Under the pieces are notes generated by a model, which made no database searches, was not told where the DNA came from, and saw nothing but the letters and a program-made list of their open reading frames with translations. Positions 49,960-58,352 of a DNA stretch of 64,000 nt are shown piece after piece. The DNA lies in assembly GCA_964387075.1 (NCBI GenBank), contig CAYLVB010000001.1, positions 1-64,000 of the forward strand. Reading direction: 5' to 3'. Each line of letters starts with the position of its first letter. The first letter of the stretch is position 1. The DNA is from PALSA-968 sp964387075 (GTDB taxonomy: Bacteria > Bacteroidota > Bacteroidia > B-17B0 > Aurantibacillaceae). Position numbers and translations under genes: made by a program.

Positions 49960-50745
49960 TTAGAATAACCCCAGCTCAGCGGTCTTTATCCAACCCTCGT
50001 TGCCGTTGGCCAATTGAATGGAGGTCCATTCTTCGTTGGTACTTAATACGGTAAGTTTGGTGCCTTCGTGGAGCGTGAATTTGGATTTACCACTTTCGTT
50101 GGGCGCATTGAGCACCTGCACGGTTTGCGCAAGCACGATAGCCTGCGTCTTCTTGTTTAGATCACGCAGAGCCGCGAAACCTATGGCAAGAACGATCACG
50201 AATTTAATGGCACCCAGTAATCCAAGCCAAAAGAAAAAGCGCTTCAAGAACAATTTCTGCGCTACGATGAAACCAATGATGCAGAGTAGGGTGAAGGCGA
50301 TCACAAAAATGCTCAACCATGCCCAGCCTGTTGTACTTAGCATGGAGTAAAGCCCCGATTTAATAGCGCCGGCCAGGAAATTCTCTTTGGGGTCTATTTT
50401 GTCGAGCGTTTTGCTGTTGGCGATCTTCAGGTTGGTTTTGATATCCTCATCGCCGGGATTTAGTTTTTTGGCGCGTTCGTAATTGTAAATGGCTTTTCCC
50501 AATTCATTGCTTTTATAATAGGCATTGCCCAAATTGTAGTACAGGTTTGCGGAGCTTTCGCCGCCTGCGAGTATCTTTTCGTAATAAGCAGCAGCGGTTT
50601 TGTATTGCAGCTTTTCATAAGCCCTTTGGGCGCTGTCAGCTAAATTTTGGGTGAATGCCAAAGAGGATATGCAAAGCAACACCACAACAAGCCAACTGCT
50701 TACTGCCAATTGCCTACCGGCTGTTATGTATTTACCTGATCTCAT
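49960..50745 (-). CDS. batE: BatE: TPR and SH3-like protein of the Bat operon
   Basis: A 261-residue protein: signal peptide, two or three tetratricopeptide repeats (ANLYYNLGNAYYKSNELGKAIYNYERAKKLNP), two membrane helices in the middle and a C-terminal bacterial SH3 domain (VQVLNAPNESGKSKFTLHEGTKLTVL, WTSIQLANGNEGWI). The ATG at 50745 overlaps the batD stop. It is the last gene of the Bat operon, whose products form an envelope complex linked to aerotolerance and stress. Confidence 0.85.
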   Translation of the reverse strand: MRSGKYITAGRQLAVSSWLVVVLLCISSLAFTQNLADSAQRAYEKLQYKTAAAYYEKILAGGESSANLYYNLGNAYYKSNELGKAIYNYERAKKLNPGDEDIKTNLKIANSKTLDKIDPKENFLAGAIKSGLYSMLSTTGWAWLSIFVIAFTLLCIIGFIVAQKLFLKRFFFWLGLLGAIKFVIVLAIGFAALRDLNKKTQAIVLAQTVQVLNAPNESGKSKFTLHEGTKLTVLSTNEEWTSIQLANGNEGWIKTAELGLF

Positions 50746-52594
50746 CTTCAATATTGGCAATTAAAGTAACCGTATTGTTATAAACCAAATTCAGGTCCTG
50801 CTCAACCGCCGCCGGCGCGTACCGTGCGTATTCGCAATCGTTCAATGTGTTCATCAGTTTTCCCACCGTATCGGTGCTCACGCCTTTCTGTGTTAAGCTG
50901 GCAGAAATATTGTCCTTAGAAAGATCGGCAATAGGAATGTTCATTTTATGGCTGAGATATTTATTCAAGGCGGTCAAAACTTCGTTGTAGAACGCATCGC
51001 GTTTGTTCTGTGCCTTGAACTTATCAGCCAACACCAATTGCTTTTTAGCCATTCGCGCGGCTTTTCTTTCCTTCACAGCCACCACGTTGCTTTGCGATTT
51101 CAAATAATACGCTCTGCCACCCAGGAACAGGAAGAACAGGAGCACAGGCAACAACAAAAGAAGATAATGTTTGGTAGAGCCAAAGAACTCTTCTCCTGCC
51201 GGCCGTAACTGCATATCGCCCACTTTTAAATAGCGGATATCATTCTCCTGAGCCGCCACCTCGTTCTTTGGATTGTAAACCGTAGCGCCCGTAGAAGAAC
51301 CGGGGTCGCCGCCTTCCACGGTTATTCTTAATTCGGGCGAAGGTATCGTTACGTACTGTTTTTTCTCAAGATCAAAATAACTGAAATGGATATCCTTGAT
51401 CACATACGTTCCCGCCTTCCTGGGAACAACCAGGTAATCATAGGTCTTCGATCCGCTGATACCACCTTTTGTATTGATGTTCTCATTCACTTTCGGGTCA
51501 AAGGTCTCAAATCCTTCCGGGAACATGATCTTTGGTGCTTCTGCCAGGCTGATGTTCCCTGAACCGCTCACACTTAATTTCAGATTGATGGCTTCGTTGG
51601 CTTTTACTTTATCATGATTGATGTGCGCGCTGAAATTAAATTTACCCACGGCGCCCGTAAACCCTTCTGGCTTCCCTTTTTCCGGCAGCGCCATCACATC
51701 CACGGTAACCGGCTTGCTTTTCAGCTTCACTACCAGGTCCTGGTAGCCGCCGCCAAAAAATTGGTCGAAGATCGACTGCACTTTCTTGGTCTTTACGCGC
51801 ACCACCCAGTCAATTTCCATTGGATCAATAGTGAGTTTGCCGGTACGTTGCGGGAAGAGGTATGTTTTGCTGTACTCTGCCACGTGATAACTGATCCCGT
51901 CCATACTCTCAACTTCCAGATTGATGGGGCCTTTTCTTTCCTCGTCCTTTGCCCAGAAGCCCGCGTAACCGGGAGGTTTTGCGTTTTGAGGTCCGCGCTG
52001 CTGGATATTGGTGCGACCGTAGATCTTCTGGGTTACCGTGATCTGTTCGCCCAGGTAACATTGCTTTTTGCTGACGTAGGTCCGCAGGAAGAGATCCTCT
52101 CCCGAAACAGCAGTTTTCTGACTTTCCTGTTGTTGCTGCTGACCCACGTTCGGATCATTGCCAAATATGCCCGCGAAAGGATCGTTCTGTTGCTGTTGTT
52201 GAGGAGGACTCCCTTTAATAACTTCGATAGTGATGGGCGTAGATTCCACTTTGGTTCCGTTGATCACCGCGGTGGCCGCACCAATAATATATTTCCCTTC
52301 TTTCTTGGCCGCTATCATGTAAGACAAACTGATGGTTTGGCTCATGCTGCCATTCACAATTTGCACGCTGGTACTTTGATTGGGGCCCGAATAGATCTCG
52401 AAATCGCTCATCGCAGGTTTTCTAAACTCAGAGAAATTACCCGCTGAAGAAAAACTCACCTGGAAAGCTTCCCCGACGTATACTTTGTTCTTACTGACCT
52501 GCGCCACGAGTTTTTGAGAAAAAGATCTTCCGGGCAGCAGGAGGAGCCCCGCTACTATTGAAAAAAGAAAAACTATCTTATTCAAACCCTTCAT
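50732..52594 (-). CDS. batD: BatD: oxygen-tolerance protein
   Basis: A 620-residue protein: signal peptide (MKGLNKIVFLFSIVAGLLLLPGRSFS), several beta-rich Ig-like domains (VSKNKVYVGEAFQVSFSSAG at the start), a Gln-rich linker (QQQQQNDPFAG, QQQQQESQ), a membrane helix (LLLLLPVLLFFLFLGGRAYYL) and a cytoplasmic helical tail. It fits the BatD family (Pfam name recalled: oxygen tolerance). It lies 4 nt downstream of batC. Confidence 0.9.
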   Translation of the reverse strand: MKGLNKIVFLFSIVAGLLLLPGRSFSQKLVAQVSKNKVYVGEAFQVSFSSAGNFSEFRKPAMSDFEIYSGPNQSTSVQIVNGSMSQTISLSYMIAAKKEGKYIIGAATAVINGTKVESTPITIEVIKGSPPQQQQQNDPFAGIFGNDPNVGQQQQQESQKTAVSGEDLFLRTYVSKKQCYLGEQITVTQKIYGRTNIQQRGPQNAKPPGYAGFWAKDEERKGPINLEVESMDGISYHVAEYSKTYLFPQRTGKLTIDPMEIDWVVRVKTKKVQSIFDQFFGGGYQDLVVKLKSKPVTVDVMALPEKGKPEGFTGAVGKFNFSAHINHDKVKANEAINLKLSVSGSGNISLAEAPKIMFPEGFETFDPKVNENINTKGGISGSKTYDYLVVPRKAGTYVIKDIHFSYFDLEKKQYVTIPSPELRITVEGGDPGSSTGATVYNPKNEVAAQENDIRYLKVGDMQLRPAGEEFFGSTKHYLLLLLPVLLFFLFLGGRAYYLKSQSNVVAVKERKAARMAKKQLVLADKFKAQNKRDAFYNEVLTALNKYLSHKMNIPIADLSKDNISASLTQKGVSTDTVGKLMNTLNDCEYARYAPAAVEQDLNLVYNNTVTLIANIEDEIR

Positions 52595-52598
52595 GTAC

Positions 52599-53273
52599 TT
52601 ACCAATCCTTTTCTATTTTTTTCGATTCCGCCTTTTTGTCGCCCTTTTTCTTATGGAACTCTTGCAATTTCTGCTCAGCATTTTTTAAAGCATCGAGCAT
52701 GCGCTGCGCTTCCTCCTTGCTCATCTGACTTTCATCTTTCTTCTCCTGGTCTTTTTTGTCCTTATCCTTGTCCTGCTTTTGCTGATCTTTCTTCTGGTCT
52801 TTTTTATCCTGGTCCTGCTTGTCTTTGTTTTGCTGGTCATTCTTTTGCTGTTCCTGCAATTTTTTCTTCGCGTAAGCTAAGTTGTAACGCGTATCCTCAT
52901 CTTTCGGGTCCAGTTTCAGAGAGCTTTTGTAAGCTTTGATGGCGTCTTCGTACTTCTTTTGTTTGAGATAGGAGTTACCCAAATTATGGAAAGCCCGGCA
53001 CAACGTATCCTTGTTGCCGGTGTTCTTGATGAAAACATCATATTGCCCGGTAGCATCCTGGAATTTCCCTTGTTTGTATAAAGAATTGCCAAGATTGTAA
53101 TTGGCCTTGAAATAATTGTTCTTTTCCTTCAAAGCTTCACCGTAATAGGCTTCGGCTTGCTTGTAGCGCCCGTTATTGTACTGGTTGTTTCCTTCCCTCA
53201 GCACGAACTTTTCCTTCTGCGCGTAGATCGCGTAAGAAATGAAGAAAAGGAGTATGTATATCAAACCTCTCAT
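52599..53273 (-). CDS. batC: BatC: TPR protein
   Basis: A 224-residue protein with a short signal segment (MRGLIYILLFFISYAIYAQ), three tetratricopeptide repeats (YFKANYNLGNSLYKQGKFQDAT, LCRAFHNLGNSYLKQKKYEDAI) and a long Lys/Gln/Asp-rich coiled-coil tail (QQKNDQQNKDKQDQDKKDQ and so on). It overlaps batB by 4 nt. It is a probable adaptor between the VWA proteins and BatD/E. Confidence 0.85.
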   Translation of the reverse strand: MRGLIYILLFFISYAIYAQKEKFVLREGNNQYNNGRYKQAEAYYGEALKEKNNYFKANYNLGNSLYKQGKFQDATGQYDVFIKNTGNKDTLCRAFHNLGNSYLKQKKYEDAIKAYKSSLKLDPKDEDTRYNLAYAKKKLQEQQKNDQQNKDKQDQDKKDQKKDQQKQDKDKDKKDQEKKDESQMSKEEAQRMLDALKNAEQKLQEFHKKKGDKKAESKKIEKDW

Positions 53274-54304
53274 GACTTTCCGAATACATTTAATTTTCTA
53301 AACCATGCATTAACTCTTTCATTGATAAAGAATTCGATCACCAGGAAGAGCAGCGCGGCTCCTACGAACCACTGGAACTGATCTTCGTAATCGGTATAGC
53401 GCTTCGATTCAATTTCTTTTTTGTCTAATTCTGCGATCTTATCCAGAATAGCGTTCAGTCCCACATCCGCGTTACTGGCTTTTACGTAAACGCCGCCTGT
53501 TTCTCCGGCTATCTCCTGTAATAATTTATCGTTGAGTTTGGTGATCACTGTATTTCCTTCTCTGTCCTTTCTGTATCCCGAAGGAACTCCGTTTTGATAA
53601 AGGGGAATAGGAACACCCGCGTCGGATCCTATTCCTATGGTGTGAATGGTAATATCGTTCTTTGAGGCTTCCTCGGCCAGTTTAAGGGCTTCTGCCTCGT
53701 GATCTTCTCCATCTGTGATGATGATGATGGCTTTGTTCTTTCCTTCGTCCTTGCCAAAGGATTCCATTGCTTTTTCTATGGCGGCGCCGATAGAAGTTCC
53801 CTGGGTAGGGATCATATTCGGCGCAACTGCGCCAAGGAATAATTTGGCGGCTCCGTAATCGGTTGTAATGGGCAATTGCACATAGGCTTCGCCGGCAAAT
53901 ACGATCATGCCGATACGGTCGCCCTCGAGCCTGTCCACCATTTTCTCAATAGCCTGTTTGGCGCGCTGCAGTCGATTTGGCTTTAGATCTTCAGCCATCA
54001 TGGAATTAGAAACGTCGAGGCAAAGCATGATGTCGGCCCCGTTGCGCTTTACTTCCTGCATCTTGCTCCCGGTTTGGAGGTTAGCTAATCCAAAGATCAG
54101 GAATAACAAAGCAACCGCGTACAAAGTGAATTTCACGATCTGTCTGCCTAATGAAACATCCGGAAGCATGGTCAGTACCAGTTTAAACTCGCCCAGTTTC
54201 TCCAATCTTCTTTTCTTGTTGATCATCACCAGCATGAAAATGAGTACGAGGAAGGGAACAATACCCAGCGCCCAGAGAAATATGGCATTTTCAAAGCGGA
54301 TCAT
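53270..54304 (-). CDS. batB: BatB: VWA-domain membrane protein
   Basis: A 344-residue protein with an N-terminal membrane helix, a von Willebrand A domain and a C-terminal membrane helix. The metal-binding MIDAS motif DVSNSMMAEDLKPNRL and the VFAGEAYVQLPITTDY and ITDGEDHEAEAL stretches are intact. It is a paralogue of batA next to it, and overlaps batA by 4 nt. Confidence 0.9.
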   Translation of the reverse strand: MIRFENAIFLWALGIVPFLVLIFMLVMINKKRRLEKLGEFKLVLTMLPDVSLGRQIVKFTLYAVALLFLIFGLANLQTGSKMQEVKRNGADIMLCLDVSNSMMAEDLKPNRLQRAKQAIEKMVDRLEGDRIGMIVFAGEAYVQLPITTDYGAAKLFLGAVAPNMIPTQGTSIGAAIEKAMESFGKDEGKNKAIIIITDGEDHEAEALKLAEEASKNDITIHTIGIGSDAGVPIPLYQNGVPSGYRKDREGNTVITKLNDKLLQEIAGETGGVYVKASNADVGLNAILDKIAELDKKEIESKRYTDYEDQFQWFVGAALLFLVIEFFINERVNAWFRKLNVFGKS

Positions 54305-55317
54305 GTGGCCGGGTTGATAATTAAATGTTTTAAAATGAATTCAAGGAGCAAAGCGATCGCGGCGGCAAGCGCGAACGGAAGGAAATGCTCTTCCTTATCG
54401 GAAAAGTTCTTCTCGCTGATGATGGATTTCTCCATTCGGTCAATTTCTTTGTACACCTTCCGCAGGCTGGCTTTATCCGTAGCGCGAAAATATCTACCTC
54501 CCGTTTCCCCGGCGATCTTCTGCATGACTGCTTCATCGATCTCTACATCTACATAATCATAAGCAAACTGTCCGTTAGGATAAACTCCAACCGGGGTCAA
54601 AGCTTTACCGTGTGTGCCAACGCCGATCGTATAAACACGAACACCAAACGTTTTTGCTATCTCGCCGGCGGTTACGGGAGCTATCTCTCCAACGTTGTTT
54701 ACTCCGTCAGATAATAATATAACCACGCGACTTTTCGCCTTGCTGTCCTTTACCCGGGCTACAGCATCCGCAATTCCCATCCCAATTGCTGTTCCTTGCG
54801 CCAGCATACCCGCGTTCACATCTTTGAACATGTTTTTGATCACAGTATGATCTGTGGTAAGCGGACATTGCGTAAAAGCCTCACCTCCAAAAACAACCAG
54901 GCCAATGCGGTCATTCGGGCGGGCGTCGATGAATTCCTTGGCCACTTCTTTAGCGGCTTCCAGGCGATTCGGGTTAAAGTCCTTGGCCAGCATGGAGTAG
55001 GAGATATCGATGCTGAGCATAATGTCGATCCCCTCCGTCTTTACATCCTTCCAGCTGCTGCGCGATTGCGGACGGGCCAGCACTACAATGATGAGGGACA
55101 CACAAATAAGACGCAGTACAAAAACAAAATGGCGCAAGGCACCTTTAAAAGAAGTTTTAACTGGACCGAGCTGCTGGAAAGAAGAGAACTGCAACTCAGC
55201 TTCGCGTGTTCTGGCTTTCCAGAAATACCAGCCGATCAATACAGGCAAAAGCAGGAACAGCCAGAAATAATCCTTGTCGGCAAACGAGAGGTCTTTTATG
55301 TAGCTACTGATGTTCAA
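54301..55317 (-). CDS. batA: BatA: VWA-domain membrane protein
   Basis: A 338-residue protein with the same plan as BatB: two N-terminal membrane segments, a VWA domain with MIDAS DISYSMLAKDFNPNRL and VFGGEAFTQCPLTTDHT, LLSDGVNNVG, and a C-terminal membrane helix. It overlaps the upstream accessory gene by 4 nt. BatA and BatB are the usual paired VWA proteins of this operon. Confidence 0.9.
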   Translation of the reverse strand: MNISSYIKDLSFADKDYFWLFLLLPVLIGWYFWKARTREAELQFSSFQQLGPVKTSFKGALRHFVFVLRLICVSLIIVVLARPQSRSSWKDVKTEGIDIMLSIDISYSMLAKDFNPNRLEAAKEVAKEFIDARPNDRIGLVVFGGEAFTQCPLTTDHTVIKNMFKDVNAGMLAQGTAIGMGIADAVARVKDSKAKSRVVILLSDGVNNVGEIAPVTAGEIAKTFGVRVYTIGVGTHGKALTPVGVYPNGQFAYDYVDVEIDEAVMQKIAGETGGRYFRATDKASLRKVYKEIDRMEKSIISEKNFSDKEEHFLPFALAAAIALLLEFILKHLIINPAT

Positions 55318-56300
55318 GGCTGAATGGTTGTTTCGTGGGTTGCTTTTTCTTCGATCATTTCCTCTCGTTTGGTTCCGTTCACAAAATCAAACGCGCTGGT
55401 AAGAGACATTTCATTTTCCACATCAATAGGAATAACCTTCGCGAATTTCACATAATCGGCCAGTGTCAATACCTGTTTTAGCTTATCTTTACTGATGCCA
55501 TCGATCACCTGCGAGTTCATTACTTTGAATATCTCATCTGAGGTCAGCTCCATGGCGCTAACGCCGTAACGACCTTCAATGTACATGCGGAGGGTATCCG
55601 AGATAAGTGTGTGATATTCCTTATACTTTCCTTCCCGCCAAAGTTTTTTGTTTCGAATTTCCTCGAGATTGCGCAGGGCTGTAATGTGCGGTGGTTCTTT
55701 CGGTCGCATTTCTTTTATCACAACCTCTTTCTTTTTGCCGAATTTGTAAACGAGTAGGATCACTACTGTGACTATCGCAAGCGCGGCCAGGCACCAGTAG
55801 GCGTAAGGGAGGTATTCTCTCCAGTTAAAAGGCTCATCAAAGGTTGCCTTGATGTCTCTGATGCTGGCCTCGGCTGTATCAACCGGAATGGTATAAACCT
55901 CAAGAAGCAATGGGTCGGTCGACAAGGGTTTAGAAGTGTCCTTATTCACAACAAAGAAAAAAGGATCAATAGCCCAGAAACCGGAATCAATGGAAGTAAT
56001 GGTGATCCTTTGGTGCTCCATGATCCATTCGGGCTTGCTCTTATCGGGAATGGTTGTGTCTATAGGGGAGATGTTGACCACTTCAACTTCTTTACGTAAA
56101 GTATCGCTGATGCGCGGCCACTGGATCTGCAGGTTCTTTTGTTTGCTCTTGTGTGAAATATAAAGATCAATATGCGCATGCTCGCCGAGACGGATCTTAT
56201 TCGTATCCATGGTAGCGGCCACTTGTACGTCCTGGGCAAGCAATTGAGCACCGCAAAGCAATGCAACGAAAATGAAAATATGCTTCAGCTTCTTTTTCAT
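55314..56300 (-). CDS. Bat-operon accessory membrane protein
   Basis: A 328-residue protein: signal peptide (MKKKLKHIFIFVALLCGAQLLAQ), a periplasmic Ig-like domain (VAATMDTNKIRLGEHAHIDLYISHK), a membrane helix (YAYWCLAALAIVTVVILLVYKFG) and a cytoplasmic helical domain (HITALRNLEEIRNKKLWREGKYKEYHTLISDTLRMYIEGRYG), like DUF4381-type proteins at this position in many Bat operons. It has 1-nt and 4-nt overlaps with its neighbours. It may link DUF58 to BatA. Confidence 0.8.
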   Translation of the reverse strand: MKKKLKHIFIFVALLCGAQLLAQDVQVAATMDTNKIRLGEHAHIDLYISHKSKQKNLQIQWPRISDTLRKEVEVVNISPIDTTIPDKSKPEWIMEHQRITITSIDSGFWAIDPFFFVVNKDTSKPLSTDPLLLEVYTIPVDTAEASIRDIKATFDEPFNWREYLPYAYWCLAALAIVTVVILLVYKFGKKKEVVIKEMRPKEPPHITALRNLEEIRNKKLWREGKYKEYHTLISDTLRMYIEGRYGVSAMELTSDEIFKVMNSQVIDGISKDKLKQVLTLADYVKFAKVIPIDVENEMSLTSAFDFVNGTKREEMIEEKATHETTIQP

Positions 56301-57166
56301 TATGCGCGGCGCTTGAATAAGTTCATGAGTGGCTTTATATAGCCTTCGTGCGTACTGATCTTCGCATAATCAACTCCCGCACGGGAAAATGTATCTTTCA
56401 GGTAACCTTCATGTTTCACTTGTTGGACCTTGAAGGATTGCTGGAATTCTTTGGAAGAAGTGTTCACCCATTTCACCTGACCGCTTTCGTTGTCTTTTAA
56501 TTTGATCAAGCCGATCGAGGGAAAAGCCGTTTCTGTTTTATCGTAAATACGCAAAGCAACCACGTCGTGCTTTTTGTTGGCGATCTTCACGGCGTCCTCG
56601 AAGCGACCATTGATGAAATCGGAGATCACGAAAGCGATGCTTTTCTTTTTGATGGCGTTGGTGAGGAATTTCAACGCCAGTGTAATATCTGTTCCCTTAT
56701 TCTGTGGTTCGAAGTTCAGAAGCTCGCGTATGATGCGCAGGATATGCGATTTTCCTTTCTTGGGAGGTATGAACTTCTCGATCTTATCACTGAAGAAGAT
56801 CACGCCGATCTTATCGTTATTGGTGGATGCCGAAAATGCGATCACAGCGCAGAGTTCGGTAATTAGTTCTTGTTTCGTTTGTTTGAGAGTACCAAAATTT
56901 CCGGAAGCGCTCACGTCGACCAGCAACACAACATTTAATTCGCGTTCTTCTTCAAATACTTTTACAAAGGGTGAATTGAAACGCGCCGTTACGTTCCAGT
57001 CGATGGTGCGGATATCATCTCCCGGAGTGTATTCTCGAACTTCACTGAAAGCCATCCCGCGACCTTTAAAAGCAGAGTGATACTCCCCGGAAAATATCTG
57101 GGAAGAAAGACCGCGGGTCTTAATTTCTATCTTGCGTACTTTCTTAAGAAGCTCAGCTGTTTCCAT
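56300..57166 (-). CDS. DUF58 domain protein
   Basis: A 288-residue VWA-like DUF58 protein: GRGMAFSEVREYTPGDDIRTIDWNVTAR is the family signature and LVDVSASGNFG the (partly retained) metal-site motif. No membrane helix is seen. DUF58 proteins act with the MoxR ATPase, whose gene lies upstream with a 66-nt gap containing an inverted repeat. Confidence 0.9.
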   Translation of the reverse strand: METAELLKKVRKIEIKTRGLSSQIFSGEYHSAFKGRGMAFSEVREYTPGDDIRTIDWNVTARFNSPFVKVFEEERELNVVLLVDVSASGNFGTLKQTKQELITELCAVIAFSASTNNDKIGVIFFSDKIEKFIPPKKGKSHILRIIRELLNFEPQNKGTDITLALKFLTNAIKKKSIAFVISDFINGRFEDAVKIANKKHDVVALRIYDKTETAFPSIGLIKLKDNESGQVKWVNTSSKEFQQSFKVQQVKHEGYLKDTFSRAGVDYAKISTHEGYIKPLMNLFKRRA

Positions 57167-57190
57167 GTTGTAAGTTTAAAGTTAGAAGTC

Positions 57191-57221
57191 TAAAGTTTAA
57201 AGGATCCAACTTTAAACTTTA
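57191..57221. repeat. 12-bp inverted repeat between moxR and the DUF58 gene
   Basis: TAAAGTTTAAAG (57191-57202) and CTTTAAACTTTA (57210-57221) are perfect complements with a 7-nt loop. Repeated AAACTTT words resemble the 7342-7454 array. It might reduce or tune read-through within the operon. Confidence 0.6.
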
Positions 57222-57232
57222 AACCATAAACT

Positions 57233-58222
57233 TTACGGAACTTCTACCGTATTAAGGATCTCGTTGATGATGGCTTCGGAAGTGATGTTCTCGGCTTCCG
57301 CTTCGTAGGTAAGACCGATACGATGGCGTAATACGTCTAAGCAAATGGCGCGCACGTCCTCAGGTATTACGTAACCGCGACGCTTGATGAAAGCGTAGGC
57401 TTTAGCAGCAAGCGCCAGGTTAATGCTCGCGCGGGGCGATCCGCCGAAATTGATGAGCGGCGCAAATTTATCCAACTTGTAGTTCTGCGGGAAGCGGGTT
57501 GCAAAAACAATATCTACGATGTAGCGCTCGATCTTTTCGTCCATATACACATCGCGCACCACTTTGCGGGCGTTGATGATGTCTTCGGGCTTCAGGATAA
57601 CGTTAGGAGTTGGCATACCTTCCGGTGCTATATTCGAGGCGATGATACGCTTCTCATCTTCTTTGGTAGGATAGGAGATGACCACTTTCAACATAAAACG
57701 GTCAACCTGCGCTTCGGGCAGGGGATAGGTTCCTTCCTGTTCAACCGGGTTCTGTGTAGCCAGTACCAGGAATGGGTTCGGTAATTTAAAAGTATTCTCA
57801 CCGATAGTGACCTGTTTTTCCTGCATGGCCTCCAGCAGCGCGCTCTGTACTTTGGCGGGAGCACGGTTGATCTCATCCGCAAGCACGAAATTTGCAAAGA
57901 GTGGCCCCTTACGAACGGTGAACTCTTCTTTCTTCTGGTTATAGATCATTGTTCCCACTAAATCGGCAGGAAGAAGGTCGGGCGTGAATTGAATACGACT
58001 GAATTGCGCGTCTATGCATTTGGCAAGGGTGTTTATGGCTAATGTCTTTGCCAGCCCGGGCACCCCCTCCAAAAGAATGTGGCCATTGCTTAGCAGGCCA
58101 ATGAGCAAGCGCTCCACCATGTGCTTCTGGCCCACGATCACTTTGTCCATTTCAGTGGTCAAAAGGTCCACGAAAGCGCTCTCGCGTTGTATTCGTTCAT
58201 TAAGTTCTCGGATATCGGTCAT
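57233..58222 (-). CDS. moxR: MoxR-family AAA+ ATPase
   Basis: A 329-residue AAA+ chaperone: Walker A LLEGVPGLAKTLAI, Walker B NFVLADEINRAPAKVQSALLEAMQE, sensor-1 VLATQNPVEQEGTYPLPEAQVDRF. It heads the Bat operon (moxR-DUF58-accessory-batA-B-C-D-E) and would remodel VWA proteins. A TAATTTTG box is 20 nt before the ATG (plus 58243-58250). Confidence 0.93.
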   Translation of the reverse strand: MTDIRELNERIQRESAFVDLLTTEMDKVIVGQKHMVERLLIGLLSNGHILLEGVPGLAKTLAINTLAKCIDAQFSRIQFTPDLLPADLVGTMIYNQKKEEFTVRKGPLFANFVLADEINRAPAKVQSALLEAMQEKQVTIGENTFKLPNPFLVLATQNPVEQEGTYPLPEAQVDRFMLKVVISYPTKEDEKRIIASNIAPEGMPTPNVILKPEDIINARKVVRDVYMDEKIERYIVDIVFATRFPQNYKLDKFAPLINFGGSPRASINLALAAKAYAFIKRRGYVIPEDVRAICLDVLRHRIGLTYEAEAENITSEAIINEILNTVEVP

Positions 58223-58242
58223 AACGGTGTTTGTTTGTCACG

Positions 58243-58250
58243 CAAAATTA
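58243..58250 (-). promoter_or_regulatory. -7 box of the moxR-bat operon
   Basis: TAATTTTG on the minus strand fits TAnnTTTG, 20 nt upstream of the moxR ATG. No -33 TTG was found. Confidence 0.45.
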
Positions 58251-58300
58251 CTAAACGCTTAGCGCTTATCCCGTTAAATTTTGTTAAGCAGGATGGCATG

Positions 58301-58332
58301 AAAAAACCCCAATGTTTTCATTGGGGTTTTAA
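58301..58332. terminator. Intrinsic terminator after the SprB-repeat gene
   Basis: AAAACCCCAAT (58303-58313), loop GTTTTC, ATTGGGGTTTT (58320-58330). On the minus strand it is followed by T's, so it ends the giant gene's transcript. Confidence 0.9.
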
Positions 58333-58352
58333 CAATTTTTAGTATCTGGGTT

